In this document: positions 20,790 through 32,761 of the stretch, piece by piece | How the letters are laid out: the number at the start of each line of letters is the position of its first letter | How positions within the stretch are numbered: the stretch's first letter is position 1 | DNA from: Aphrocallistes beatrix | Lineage: Eukaryota > Porifera > Hexactinellida > Sceptrulophora > Aphrocallistidae | Assembly (NCBI GenBank): GCA_963281255.1 | Contig: OY725494.1 | Span: forward strand, 943,934 to 1,007,933 | Length of the DNA stretch: 64,000 nucleotides | Direction of reading: 5' to 3' | Program-made: the position numbers and the translations under genes | The notes under the pieces: model-generated | What the model was told of the DNA's origin: nothing | Database searches by the model: none | The model's input: only the letters and a program-made list of their open reading frames with translations

Positions 20790-21200
20790 ATAGATACATA
20801 AAGTAAACAAATCTCAAAAATATGCCAGAAACTTGCTTTAAACGGTTGACATGGGGTTTTCAGGGGTGTAGATTTTGAATATCATATTTTCAGATCTATA
20901 TGATAAATTATTTGTTTACTTTTGTTAACAATAGATACATAAAGTAAACAAATCTCAAAAATATGCCAGAAACTTGCTTTAAACGATTGACATGGGGTTT
21001 TCAGGGGTCTAGATGTCGAATATCATATTTTCGAGTAAATTTGATCATCAATTTGTTTACTTTTGTTTACAATAGATACATTAAGTAAACAAATTACAAA
21101 AATGGGCTAGAGTCTAGCTTCCAACGGTTGACATGGGGTTTTTAGTGCTGTAGATTTTGAATATTATATTTTAAGATCTATATGAGAAATTATTCGTCGA
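20790..21200. repeat. Tandem array of about 140-bp monomers (three copies)
   Basis: Three head-to-tail copies marked by ACAATAGATACAT, TTGACATGGGGTTTT and TTTGTTTACTTTTGTT. The same monomer follows the GC-rich module elsewhere. Copies 1 and 2 are closest. Confidence 0.75.
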
Positions 21201-21258
21201 CCTTTGTTTACAATATTTATATAAAGGAAAAAATTCCAAAATATGTTTGATTGAGTGA

Positions 21259-21339
21259 CTCCAGGCGCCCGCAGGGCGACTCTGCGGACACGCAGTGTCC
21301 GCAAGCCGCGCAGCACAATCAAGCGAAGCGTGCTTGTAT
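21259..21339 (-). repeat. GC-rich hairpin module, copy 4
   Basis: CTGCGGACACGCAGTGTCCG and AGCGAAGCGTGCTTG. Its outer edge abuts the broken seven-helix copy, so it marks the truncation point. Confidence 0.75.
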
Positions 21340-21870
21340 CTTATATAGAGGACAAACTCTCATTAATATGATTGGATATATAATGCTCTGTACGAAAATG
21401 GAGTATATATGGCAAAAAAACAAAATGAAATTATTCCACTAGTAATTACGACAAAAGTATACAATCAAATACTTTAGTTTTGCTTGCTTAAATAGCTGTA
21501 ACAAGTGTACATGTACTGTGTCAGTATTCTTATCAAGATTATCATTGACGTAAAGGATGTGAAGAGAGCAGAATTCATCACTTTGAATAGTAAGTGTCTA
21601 TTCGCATTCAAATGATTTAAAACCGGAAACCGGAAAAAGTTCGTGAATATTTGAGTAATTCGGGGAATGATATACGTATAATTACCAAACTTGGTTGGTA
21701 CTAAGCCCGAAATTGCAGAAATATATTTACAAGAGCAAAGTGACAATAAGAAACAGTATTTATTTCGCAAAAAGGTTTTTAATTCTTTACGAAATGCCAA
21801 AGAAACTTCCAATTTCTACGATGCTATAGTTTCTATTGTAACTCCATTATATCATGTTACGGAATTAATT
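21340..21870 (-). pseudogene. Seven-helix gene paralogue, broken
   Basis: On the minus strand, residues LFKVMNSALFTSFTSMIILI and ILTQYMYTCYSY match helix 3 of the intact protein (13288-14508). A scrap of helix 5 follows at 21357-21405. The first 80 codons are missing: the conserved upstream block joins directly to the VSLAFRKELK region. A stop and frame changes follow the helix-3 block, and the 3' end is cut by the GC-rich module. Confidence 0.85.
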
Positions 21871-22654
21871 TACTTCTTAGTTCTCTGTCAGTCACGTTTC
21901 ATCCCTACGGTAATGGCATAAGTATACTCATATCCCTCAAAATTAATTTACAAGATTGCACTATTTTTCCAAGTTTCAGTTTCACAATAGAGTAATGAAA
22001 ACAAACTAGAGCATTTTATGGAGAAAATTTTATTTGATAATTACGTATTTCATGAAAGCTGCTATCGTTCTTCTAAATTGGGAACAATAATCGTGGAGAT
22101 TCTAATGGTTAGAAAAGAAATTCATGTGCTAATTTTGTTCAAAATCATCGTGTTTTCAGAAATAATTGAATGCCAATATTTTGAGTTCTTATCAAAAATA
22201 CAAAAGTGGCACAAGGTGTTGGATTAAAAGTATATAATAGCTTGGTCTGCTCATAAACACTATACATGTCCAAATTTCATTCATCTCACACTCATGGTTT
22301 CTCTCAAAATCCGTTAGCGAAGAGATAACTTCGTATTTTAGAGTAAGCCATATACAAAGTATAGTTGGCAACCTAAAATTCAAGAAATCAGGACGAAATG
22401 TCTAAATGTGTTCGAGAGCTGTAGTTAATCAGGGATTAATCTAAGTGTTCTAGATGTGTATGATAGCAGGAACGAGTGGGAAAATGGATTCTAATGTTTC
22501 ATGTTTCACTTTTAAGCTAAGTAAGATATTTAGCTCGAAATTTTATTAAATTTTATATCACATCAATGGATCATTTTGACACAGGGGCTTGATCCCCTCA
22601 GTCCTACCCCTGATTCGGCGCTATGATCGAATCAGCGATTTGTGTTAATTGTTG
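21871..22654 (-). repeat. Duplicated flank of the seven-helix block
   Basis: The minus strand matches 24840-25260 upstream of the other copy, for example AAATGCTCTAGTTTG against AAATGCCCTAGTTTTC. The duplication thus covered more than 1 kb upstream of the gene. Confidence 0.6.
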
Positions 22655-22735
22655 TCTCATATAGAGGACGCACTCGATAGTAATATGATTGGATATATAA
22701 TGCTCCGTAAGAAAATCGAGTGACTCTCTTAAATA
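22655..22735 (-). pseudogene. Helix-5 scrap of the seven-helix gene
   Basis: ATTGGATATATAATGCTCCG and neighbours are the inverse of the helix-5 coding region. A stand-alone fragment. Confidence 0.6.
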
Positions 22736-22926
22736 CTGCTGTTGTTTAGATCAAATAAACCTAGCTAGGATTACATGTCTGACATTCATATATTTATCAA
22801 AGGGTATGCAAGGATAATTTTTAAAAGTCTATAACATATTCTAAATACAAAACAGAGTCCCACTCATTCAAATATATATATTATACAAAAGCATACTTAG
22901 TATATAAATCCCAATTCATGGTAGCA

Positions 22927-23382
22927 TTAATATTTATTCATCCCAACAAGCATCCGTATTTTAGCTGCGTCCCTTTCCGCACGATTTTTAAAGTTGTAAG
23001 TTTCTGAAGAGTCTTTTGAGCGACAGCAAGAACAGCAGCAGTAGCAAATCAATAAACTTCCACAACAGCAGCAACAACTACATAGAATCCCTAAACAGGA
23101 AAGAATTATGATACCGAGTAGATTCAAGCTACACTGTCCTATATAGAACTCGTTGAGTGAACATTTTGAGAAGATGTTCGTGACACCACCAGGCACAATA
23201 CATTCGTTACCACAATAGTAACACTCTCCTTGAGATCTAGTAATGCAATCACTACAGGTTGTACTGAATATCGCGCAGGTATTGGTGCTTTTTATGTCTG
23301 TTAAGCTGTGTTGTGATAGACAAGTGTGGAATGAAGCATGAATACTAAGTAGACACAGAATCACAGCGAAATGAGAGAGCAT
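22927..23382 (-). CDS. Small PSI-domain single-pass membrane protein (PTTG1IP-like)
   Basis: 151 residues. The N-terminal 17 or so are a signal peptide (LSHFAVILCLLSIHAS). A Cys cluster at 36-84 (CAIFSTTCSDC, GECYYCGNEC, KCSLNEFYIGQC) has the spacing of a PSI domain. Residues 86-116 form a very Cys-rich membrane helix (LGIIILSCLGILCSC then five more Cys). A short polar tail follows. This order resembles PTTG1IP, a protein implicated in trafficking and nuclear import of its partner. The tail lacks an obvious YxxF sorting motif. The last codons contain AATAAA (ATGAATAAATATTAA), so the poly(A) signal may overlap the stop. A deleted copy lies at 15640-15840. Confidence 0.6.
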   Translation of the reverse strand: MLSHFAVILCLLSIHASFHTCLSQHSLTDIKSTNTCAIFSTTCSDCITRSQGECYYCGNECIVPGGVTNIFSKCSLNEFYIGQCSLNLLGIIILSCLGILCSCCCCCGSLLICYCCCSCCRSKDSSETYNFKNRAERDAAKIRMLVGMNKY

Positions 23383-25264
23383 AGCTAGCTATTCTAATAT
23401 ATAAGAAATTAATTTAAAACAGTAATTCATGGGCAGCAATTCTCAACTATTTTTATCGTGCAATCCTTCTAAAAAACGTATGTACAATTGTACTCATATT
23501 AATAGCATATGAGCCTTAATTATCAGAATTATTTTATTCGATCCGTTGACTCTTCATCGTAGATCCTATTATAAAAAAGATTTTTCTCGTTACATCTAGG
23601 TTGGCGTAAATTCAATATTTTATTGATATGCTAACTAATTAAAATGGAAATATATTCATATTAAGAATGTTTAGAACTTTTGATAGGATAAGTATGTATA
23701 GAGCAGCTTATATATCAAAATATCGCCCATCTGTGCCTACGTATTTTAATCAGTAATTGAACATTACTAATGATTTGGCTAAGTATTAGTTAATTAAAAC
23801 ACTATGCAATGAGACAAGACAAGGTCACGTTGCCCCAATGAAATCAATATGATAAATAGCTGCACAATTAAATAAATTGTCAAGTGCAGAAGGCTAGCTT
23901 GAATAATATTATACTACTAGAATATTGTATTGGTCATAGACAAGTCAATTCATGATGGAATTACCAAGATTGCATGTCATTGCAACGGCGACAAGCGATA
24001 CAAATGTATACAATCTAGTTTATTGCTATATGCTATCAGAATATAAACATGTCGTACATATAAATTAGTGTTTTTAACAAAGACAAAATATTGTGGTGAC
24101 GTATATTCAACTCCATTATGAGAGTGAAGCCATATAGTAGTATATTATGGAAATGTGGAAAAAATTCCAAATGTGAGTATATTCTAGCACTATTATTGCT
24201 CATTGAAAATAGGTTTTACTGTGCTAGACTAACTTGGTATTGAGCTGCATTTTGTATGTCTGGATGGTGACTGCATATGAATATGGAGGCAAACTGTGGT
24301 AGCTTGTGATTTTATTGCTAAATATATCTGGCCTTGGAATTTTATGGATATACCTTATAAATTCTCGACACACAAATATATATAATCCACAATACTGAAT
24401 TAATTGAGAAAATAATCAACCGCAAAAAATGTAATCCACGTTTTTTGTAAAAATATACATACTAATAATTAGTGGCGAAAAAAATCCAAATATAGTAGGA
24501 GTGCGCTTCCAGATTTACTGAATTGGTAGCGTAATATTTATGTATGCTACCATCTCAGGAAATGTGGAAGCACACTTCCATCCCGTTTGTGTGTTTTTTA
24601 TTCACTTAGAAAAGGTTTTATAGGATTTTATAGGATTTCGTTTACCCTAGCAAATTGACACCTCTTTGCAAAATTGTTCTCTTTTCTGAATATTTCATCC
24701 AGAAAATCAACTAAACAATGAGATCAGAAAGTTAGTAAATACTTAATCATGAGATCTAAATATCGAGCCAGTTTGACTTCAAGCAAAAGTATAATGATGT
24801 CCGAAATAAATATTTACTCTTGAAGCTAAACACAAAACATCAGCATCCATTTTCTCACTCTTTTTTGCCATCACACACATCTAGAACACTGATTATCCCC
24901 TGATTAACGGCTGATTCTGAACAAATTTAGTATATGAATTTCTTTTCTATCAATTCAGAATTTCACAATTATTGTTCACAATTTTAGGACGATAGCAACT
25001 TTTATGAAAAAAATATCATATAACTATTTCTCAATAAAATGCCCTAGTTTTCTTTCTTTACTCTATTTCGATGCTTGAAAAATCTGCGAGAAAAAGTGTT
25101 ATCTTCTAAATTAGTGTTGAGGGATAATATGAGTATGCTTACGCCATTACTCCAGGAATGAGGTGTGACCGACAAAGAACATCGATTGTAAGCAATCTAA
25201 GCTAATTGAAGAATAAAATATAAATGATGACATTACTATGGTGAGGTTATCCATGAATTAAATT
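23383..25264. other. Long intergenic stretch, no gene
   Basis: AT-rich and mostly unique. From 24840 it matches the duplicated flank at 21871-22560 (inverted), including ACACACATCTAGAACACTGA. No RNA gene or intact transposon was recognised. Confidence 0.4.
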
Positions 25265-25532
25265 ATCTGTAACATGATATAATGGAGTTACAATGAAACT
25301 ATAGTATCGTCGGACTTAGTTTATGACATCATTTTGTAGGTAAAGGATGATTCAAATCTAGAATTCGGATACTTTAGTAAGATAGTTTAAATTATAGTTA
25401 TATCATATTCACATTTAATTGGGATGTTCCCGTCGAGTAGAGACATGCTAATTTTGAATAATTATAGAATACATCACAACAAATGATATCTATAAAAATG
25501 TATCTTGAAAAAATTAGCTAACAGTTATTAGA
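25265..25532 (+). promoter_or_regulatory. Duplicated upstream block of the seven-helix pseudogene
   Basis: Matches 13081-13287, including GATATAATGGAGTTACAATG and AATTATAGTTATATCATATT. Confidence 0.5.
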
Positions 25533-26700
25533 ATGAGTGTACACCAGAACAATACAGCTTTTTTACTCTCTCAATCGATGCTGTTTGCGTCGAAGATAAA
25601 TTATTATGCGCAATATATTGCAATAGCTTTTATAGTAACAGAAGAGATAATAATAAATGTACTCACAAGCTTATGGGCTATACATTTGATCATTAAGTTG
25701 GTAAAAAACTCACAAACTCACAAATTGGAAGCGTCTTTGACATTTGGTACAGAATTTAAAAAATTAGAAGAAAAATATAAAATTTTGCGAAATAAATGTT
25801 GCATTGGCACTTTGTTCTTGTGAATTAACTTTGGCATTTTCGGCAACAGCACTAACTTTGTTTGGTAAGTATATATCTAATCCAGAATTGCTCAAATACT
25901 CAGGATAATTTAGGGGATTCCCGTCATTGAATAATCTGTATACAAATAAACATTTGTTATTCAAAGTGATGACTTCTGCTTTCTTCACATCCTCTATGTC
26001 AATGATGATTTTGATAAGAATACTAACACAGTACATGTACACTTGTTACAGCTATTTCAAACAAACAATAAGGCTAAAATATTCGATTGCATACCTTTGT
26101 CTTACAAGTGGGATCATTTTCATTTTGGGTATGTTCAAAGGTTTCTCCATTTTCGTACAGAGCATTATATATCAAATTATATTAATGGTGGAGTTTGTCC
26201 TCTATGTAAGATATGCAATCAAGTTAGTTCATTGTTTGTATAAACGTTAATTTGATTCTCGTCATCATGAATATCAATCTCATTGGGTCATAAATTACTA
26301 CAAAAGAGCTCATATTAGTTTCAAACTCTGTTCTATTTCCCTCACAATAGGGATGTTCTGCCAGATTGTAACGTTCTCAATCGTCTCTATCACACCCCTA
26401 GTGTTTTACTTATTTAACGAGTATTGGGTGCGTATAAACTTTGCTAAGCACACAAATATAGAACTTTCTATCTTAAGTTCATTAATTTTCTCCATAGAAA
26501 TATTCTCTAGTCTATTTTTAAATTTATTCAGCACACTTGGAGCTGTTTTTCTCATTATTCCTTACGTCCTGTTCAGTCTAGGATATCTGTATACGCTTGC
26601 AAAGAGATCTTATCGATTCAGGAAGAATAATTTTTATTCTAATCCGAGTTTAATCAATGGACTTTTACAGGATCAGAATTCAGCATATCGGACAATCTAG
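25533..26700 (+). pseudogene. Seven-helix gene paralogue with frameshift and stops
   Basis: Homologous over its whole length to the protein at 13288-14508, from QNNTAFLLSQ to QDQNSAYRTI. Lesions: a frameshift near 25800 after LRNKCCIG, a stop near 25910 (TCAGGATAATTT), TAA at 26248-26250 where the intact gene has TAT, and TAG at 26698-26700 where it has CAG. An insertion relative to the intact copy lies between helices 6 and 7 (SSLIFSIEIFSS). The conserved helices and tail show it decayed recently. Confidence 0.85.
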
Positions 26701-27055
26701 TCTTTACACCAAAAATATATTAATTCGAGTGTTGCTATTTTATATTATCTCTGAAATGAAATCAGTGATCTAAAAACTTGAATATGAGAAAGAGAAAATG
26801 AAGATATAATGTAATTAATTAATTCTGCCGAATTTTATATTTATCACCTGTGTTGTATATTTTTCTTTTTCCAGCAACATTGCGTTAGTTCGTTGATTTT
26901 ATTTCTTGACATAGTTCTGTACATGTGCTTTAAAATACTATTAAGATAATTAAATATTTGCTAACTCTTATTTACAGGTTAACAGGTATTATTTGGTACT
27001 TGTAACAAGCGCATTTCTCCCAATTGCAACGAATTCATCATCAGTAGCCCGTAAG

Positions 27056-27366
27056 CATAGGCGTCGTAACCCACCCGGTTACCCGGCAATGGCCGGCGGC
27101 CCAGAGGGAATCCCGGGTACTACCCGGTTTAATGCCGGGTGCTACCCGGTAAAAAGACCGGATACTACCTGGTAAAAAGCTTAGTGCTATTATGTACTGG
27201 TAATTGGCTGTTACTAATTCCTCATGTAGATCAAGGGTTCACGGCCCATTTGGCTGACGGTAACGCTGGATCAGCTGAAGATACGGCTCGATTAACTGAC
27301 TGAACGGCCCTGGATTATTGTGGCCGGGCAGTCCAAGGGTAGGAAATAAAGTTTACGACGCCTATG
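27056..27366. mobile_element. Non-autonomous hAT-like element (CATAGGCGTCG family)
   Basis: Ends CATAGGCGTCGTAA and TTTACGACGCCTATG are inverted. Perfect 8-bp duplications CCCGTAAG lie at 27048-27055 and 27367-27374. The interior has repeated TACCCGG words. A one-ended relative is at 55720. Confidence 0.85.
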
Positions 27367-27551
27367 CCCGTAAGGCGTCTGATGCAGACGATTCATGTTT
27401 TAATGAGACACTCAAGAGACTAATACATAATACAGTCGATATCGTGATAATATGGAGTCCTGTTTTTTTTCCCATCGTCTTTTGCTGTTGTCGCTAGGCT
27501 TCTGAAAACAATTTTTTAGTAGTGTAGTAAGAACTCCATCATATTTTAAGC

Positions 27552-27681
27552 TTATTCAAAACTCGATTTGATTCACAAGATAAACACTTCTACATATCCT
27601 ATGGGAGTTGTTGTAGACAATCAAGAAAGATTTATAGTAGTCTGTCAAGCTAACAGTGTCTTCAGATATTTTGATCCGTAA
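27552..27681 (+). pseudogene. C-terminal NHL-gene fragment
   Basis: Reads IHKINTS, YPMGVVVDNQERFIVVCQ and FRYF, matching the last blade of the NHL protein at 33693-34952 (HPMGVAVDNQGRVIVVCQ). No other blades. Confidence 0.75.
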
Positions 27682-27744
27682 GACTATTCGCAATTTTAAC
27701 TAAATTTTTAATGTTTAAATTTCTTCGCCTTAGCGTACTATATT

Positions 27745-27930
27745 TTTCTGGGTCATAGACCTCTGTATAAAAGGCCTGCCATCTAAACATCAAAAATGGA
27801 CCAGGGATGCGGTCCAAGATGGTTGAACAAATACATGATCTGCCTAAATAATTAACCATGTAGAATAGAGCTTAGGAATGTATTACCAGCATACATACTA
27901 ATAAATTGGGTCTATCTATGGAGGCCAATT
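27745..27930. repeat. One-armed CATAGCCTAC-family fragment
   Basis: Contains AAGGCCTGCCATCTAAACA, AGGGATGCGG and GGAATGTATTACCAGCATA, as in the ends of complete copies. Confidence 0.55.
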
Positions 27931-27958
27931 CATTCAAACTACGACAGCTACTGGAAAT

Positions 27959-28797
27959 GGGGGAGTTGCATTTGTCAGAATTTTGAAGCTGTCACTTGTC
28001 AGAATTTTCCTAGTTGTCACTTGTCAGAATGGTTTTTAGGACTGCTGTCACTTGTCAGAATGATTTTTAGGACTGCTGTCACTTGTCAGAATGGTTTTTA
28101 GGACTGCTGTCACTTGTCAGAATGGTTTTTAGGACTGCTGTCACTTGTCAGAATGGTTTTTTAAGAATGCTGTCACTTGTCAGAATGGTTTTTTAAGAAT
28201 GCTGTCACTTGTCAGAATGGTTTTTAGGACTGCTGTCACTTGTCAGAATGGTTTTTTGGCAAACATGAAGTTGAATAGAATTGGTAGGAAAGTGAGAGTG
28301 GGCATTTTGAGTTTGAAATAATATAAAATGGCACGCGAGAGTGGTTTTTTTATTTCGTGAGGGTGGGTGATTGTCATTTATTATTTGGTAGAATGAATGG
28401 GAGAATGAAAGTAGTGATTCTTTAATTTCATTCAAAGAAATATCAGTGACGAAACATCCGCCATTCCTTAAAAACCATTCTGACAAGTGACAGCTGTTCT
28501 AAAAATCATTCTGACAAGTGACAGCAGTCCTAAAAATCATTCTGACAAGTGACAGCAGTCCTAAAAACCATTCTGACAAGTGACAGCAGTCCTAAAAACC
28601 ATTCTGACAAGTGACAGCATTCTTAAAAAACCATTCTGACAAGTGACAGCAGTCCTAAAAACCATTCTGACAAGTGACAGCAGTCCTAAAAACCATTCTG
28701 ACAAGTGACAACAGTCCTAAAAACTATTCTGACAAGTGACAACTAGGATAATTCTGACAAGTGACAGCTTCAAAATTCTGACAAATGCATGCACCCC
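27959..28797. mobile_element. Foldback element with tandem-repeat arms, copy 2
   Basis: The left arm is about ten units of 31 bp (CACTTGTCAGAATGGTTTTT then AGGACTGCTGT). The right arm has about ten inverse units. Flanks CTGGAAAT at 27951-27958 and 28798-28805 are a perfect 8-bp duplication. The 220-bp core (about 28260-28480) is homologous, inverted, to that of the element at 11065. Outer ends are G-rich (GGGGGAGTTGCATTTGTC). Non-coding. Confidence 0.85.
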
Positions 28798-29003
28798 CTG
28801 GAAATCTACCCCAAATTTAAAATCTAATTAGCACTCGATTTACTAAGTTTAGAAGCTTCCCATATATTAATCCTTTCCAAAGCGTAATCATAGCAATGTG
28901 TCAACTTGTGCCACCAACGATTTTGACAACGATAGAATCAAAGTACTAGATAGTGACCAGTGACGCATATCACACCGCTCTATGACAATGCCATGCATAT
29001 ATA

Positions 29004-29488
29004 CTCTAACCGGACAGAAGTATTTGAAATTCTTACAATTTTCCATCATAACTAGTTATAAAGTGGATCTATTCGTGGAGAGATATGTAATCAAACTGTA
29101 ACAGATACTGTAATTTCGATTTCAAATTCATATTCTACACATACGAATTACTCAGGTTTGAAGCCTTCTATTACTATATTCATTCATAAGTTGAATTATT
29201 ATCAATCTATGCAACTTTGTGCCACTTTCCACTCCCATTACCATTAGACATGATGACGAGTAGTGGCACAAAGTGGCATAGTTTGATGAATCTTAACCTT
29301 GGAAGTGAATTAATCAATATAAGGCATCTAACCTGAGTAATTCGAATGTGTAGAATATGAATTTTAAATCGAAATTATAATATCTATAACAGTTTGATTA
29401 CATTTCACTCATGAATAGACCCACTTTATCACTAATTATGATGGAAGATAGTAAGGATTTCAAATAGGGTACTTATGTCCGGTTAGAG
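29004..29488. mobile_element. Tc1/mariner-type palindromic MITE
   Basis: Ends CTCTAACCGGACAGAAG and its inverse, with TA at 29002-29003 and 29489-29490. Arms of about 210 bp meet near TGGCACAAAGTGGCATAG. The body resembles 45336-45807. Confidence 0.75.
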
Positions 29489-29779
29489 TATGTTAAAGTG
29501 GCTGCAGATGAAGTACGTATATAAACTAAACTCACCCTGCGATAGCGCTTCCTTTATTACGTTTTCTCTCATGTTGGTGTGAAATTACGCTCAATAGTCC
29601 TACTAAGTATATAGTAGCATGATGGTTGACATTAAAATAGAACCTTCTTCATTTTGCATAGATCCCCATTTCCATTTTGTTACCAGATTGTTACCAGAGA
29701 CACTGAGACTCACCAAATCAAAATCTATACGAAGGAAGGAGGGCTCCTTCATGCGATAGGAGAATCCCAAGTAGAGTAG
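29489..29779. other. Spacer before the LTR element
   Basis: No gene. Confidence 0.3.
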
Positions 29780-29985
29780 TGTGACAATGTTGATTAGGAA
29801 TTTATTAATCTACTGATAGAATAAATGCCAAGTGAACAAAGAGAGAAATATGTAATAAGAAAGGACTAAATAGGAACCTAAACTAACTATATACTGTGTA
29901 CGATATCCGACTAGTTGGGTGGTCTAACAGAGTAAACTAAGTGTATCTAGTTTCTAGTAGTTCAACTCGACAATTACTTTATTAC
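29780..29985 (-). repeat. 3' LTR of the Ty3-type element
   Basis: 206 bp, TG...CA termini read on the minus strand, starting TGTAATAAAGTAATTGTCG. Just upstream on the minus strand is purine-rich GAAGCGGATGTGA, a likely polypurine tract. Confidence 0.8.
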
Positions 29986-30018
29986 ATCACATCCGCTTCT
30001 AAAGAATTCGTGGTGGCG

Positions 30019-31854
30019 TCAGGAGTCGTCCTGGACACCCTCACGCCACGCCTCTTGCAGCCATTTCGGAGCGCGCCGTGGCCTGGATGATCGTCGTACT
30101 TCAGGAAGCTCTGGCTCTAGCTCTAGCTCTAGGACTCCTGATGCAATGGATTCCTCCGTCTGTTCACCTATCGGGTCTGTTTCGCTGAGTGATTCCGAAT
30201 CAATAACCGGATTACTTTGTGCATGTTGTTCTTCTACGTCAGACATCTCGAGTTGCCACTCTGAGTTTGGTGGTGGACATCGTTTGCATCTGTTTAGATG
30301 CACAACTTTCTCTTTCCCATTACGCAGCCTTAGCTTGACGTTTGGGCCTCTCCTTGATATGACCATATACGGTCCTTCGAAATATGGGATTAGACCGTTT
30401 CCCCTCCTCTCATTCCTTAGGTACACCCAGTCACCTGCTTCAGAAGGAGTATCCCTCTTACCCCGGTCGTATTCCGCCTTCATCTTGGCTCTTGCTTGTG
30501 CAAGATTGTCGTTCACCTGATCGTTTACGAGGGTCTCCGTCTCCTGCAGCTCTTTGACCCATTCTAAGACTGATTCGTAAGAAGCTTGTACTGCTGGTTC
30601 CAATTCTGCTGCAGAAATAGGCCTAGGATCCACTCCAAACATGATTTTGTAGGGCGAGAAGCCGGTACTGGCACTTGGCAGCGCGTTCAGGATGTAGCTC
30701 ACGCGGGGAAGTAGAGCCGACCAGTCAGTTTCTTGTAATTCGTGCTCTGCGATTAGACATCGGATTATCTGCTTAACAGACCTGATTCCTCTCTCGGCTT
30801 GTCCATCCCCTTCTGGGTGATAGGCGGAACTATGCTTCTTAGTAATGTTGATCCGTGCTAGGAATTCTCTAACCTCGATTCCATCCACACTTGGTCCCTG
30901 GTCACTCAATACAGACACTGGGGGTCCATGGCGATAGATCCACCCGTCGCTCAGTCCCTGGATAATCAAGTGGGACTCCTGGTCGAATAGCGGGACCAGC
31001 TCGATGAATTTGGAGAACGTATCTACTATCAGAAGGAAGTGCCTGTGATTCGTATTAGCATACGGTAGGGTAGCTATATCATAAGCAATAGCTTCCCTTG
31101 GCCGACTGGCTTGAATAGAAGGAACGAGCGTTTCGGGTGGCGCGTTCTTTGGCTTATTGCGGGCGCAGATAGAGCATTTTCTACAAAAGAAATCTATGTC
31201 CCTGTTCATCCCTCTCCAAAAGAACCTGGCCCGGGTAAGTAGTGTGGTTTTGTCGACTCCAAAGTGCCCTTCATTATGCACTAGACCGATTATCTCATCC
31301 CTCATTGGCCGAGGGACCACTACCTTCTTACCTCTGTAGAGCAGTTCCCCAATAATCTGCATCCCGGTCTGCTTTCGGAACGGACCGTGATCTATCCTTT
31401 GCGACTCTTGCAACTGCTTCTTTGCTGATGCAAATGTGGTATCGTTACTCTGAGTAGCTGCTCTTAAGTATTTACTAAATTTCCGGGTTGCTGCAACTAC
31501 AGCCCAGCACTCTAATTCCCCGGTCGCATACTTCCTTTGAGAATCTGTTAGTCCGGATGAAAAGTATGCTATTGGGTGGATCTCGCCTTTGTCATCGCAC
31601 TGAGATAAAATACCCCCAACAGAGGTGGAAGATGCGTCCGTCTGTAAGACAAATTCCTTTTGCCAATCAGGAAATGACAGCGTTATTGGATTTTCGGAGA
31701 GTTGGTTCTTTAGTGTTTGAAATTCTTTTTCTTCCTGTACTCCCCATATCCATTCCACATTCTCCCGTGTAAGCGCGTATAATGGTTCGGCAACTGTAGC
31801 AAACTTTGGTATGTACTCTCTGTAGAAGTTGGCTAGTACCAGAAATCGTTGCAA
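30019..31854 (-). pseudogene. Ty3 pol fragment: RNase H (truncated) plus integrase
   Basis: A 611-codon open frame. It opens with the RT-to-RNase H connection (FLVLANFYREYIPKFA). RNase H shows the first Asp in LQTDASS and a Glu in GELECWAV, but the sequence then jumps from KFSKYLRA into linker, so the last part of the domain is lost. Integrase follows with an HHCC zinc finger (HNEGH, CRKCSIC), Asp in AYDIATLPY, Asp in LSDQGPS and Glu in HPEGDGQAER, then a chromo-like or GPY region (GPYMVI) and an acidic tail. The integrase domain alone looks complete. The start is internal to pol. Confidence 0.85.
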
Positions 31855-31861
31855 CTGTTTC

Positions 31862-32182
31862 CTACTGGTTGGCCTCTGCCGCGTGCCGGATCTTATTCAC
31901 TAATCGCGGAATCGGGCTATGACTATCCCTAGATACCGTGTGTCCAAGGAACTCTCCCCCGGGGTAACCAAAAGAGCATTTGTCTCGTCTTAGCTGAATA
32001 TTGGCCGACTCGAGTGCCTTTAGGGTAAGTTTCAGGTCCGATAGGTGTTGCTCGAAGTTTTCAGAATGTATACAAGTGTCGTCTACCAATGGATCAGCCC
32101 TGTCTATGTGCTTGAGTGATTCATCCATTAGCCTTTGATATGACGCCTGACTGTTGACTAGGCCGAATGGCATTCGATTCAT
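31862..32182 (-). pseudogene. Ty3 reverse transcriptase, palm fragment
   Basis: Contains MPFGLVNSQASYQRLMD and an LVDD box in place of YVDD or FVDD, then FLGHTV, all RT landmarks. It is split by a frameshift from the upstream RT half and from the following pol frame. Confidence 0.8.
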
Positions 32183-32358
32183 CTCGTACAGACCCCTCTG
32201 AGTTACGAATGCGGTCTTATGCTTGTCCGATTCTTCGACTTCGATCGACCAATAGGCTGAAGCTCCGTCGACAAAGGAGAAATATCAGTCGTTACACATC
32301 CTGTCCAGGATATCTTTCGCGTTTGGCATTGGGTAAGAATCGATACGAGTCGCTTCGT

Positions 32359-32724
32359 TCAGCTGTCTATAGTCCACGACAAAGCGTTTACTTCCGTCGC
32401 GTTAGTTACAAGCAGAACGCGGCTGGACCATGGTGAATTCGATTGTCTGCAGATGCCGTTTTGAAGCATTTCGTCGACTATTTTGGATATTTCGTCTTCC
32501 ACGGCTGGTGCAACCGGTATTGGTCTCTGTTTGGACGGGAGGGCCGATCTCGTGTCTATTCTATGGGTAACTCCATTCGCGAGTCGAGGGCTTTTCGGAT
32601 CCTGGGCGAACACGTGCTCAAAAGTGTGTAGTATTTCCGATAGGGCTACCTTTTGTTCTGGTGGGAGATCGGGGTTGATCACGTTTCGGGGAATTGTTTC
32701 CTCTGGGTCCGCTGCGTCTTCCAA
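32359..32724 (-). pseudogene. Ty3 reverse transcriptase, N-terminal fragment
   Basis: Shows the RT entry region (THRIDTRSALPSKQRPIPV and QNGICRQSNSPWSS). The frame breaks after LLVTNA. No protease motif precedes it. Confidence 0.75.
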
Positions 32725-32761
32725 TATGGCAACGCTTGCCCTCGTAATTGGTTCCCCCCCT

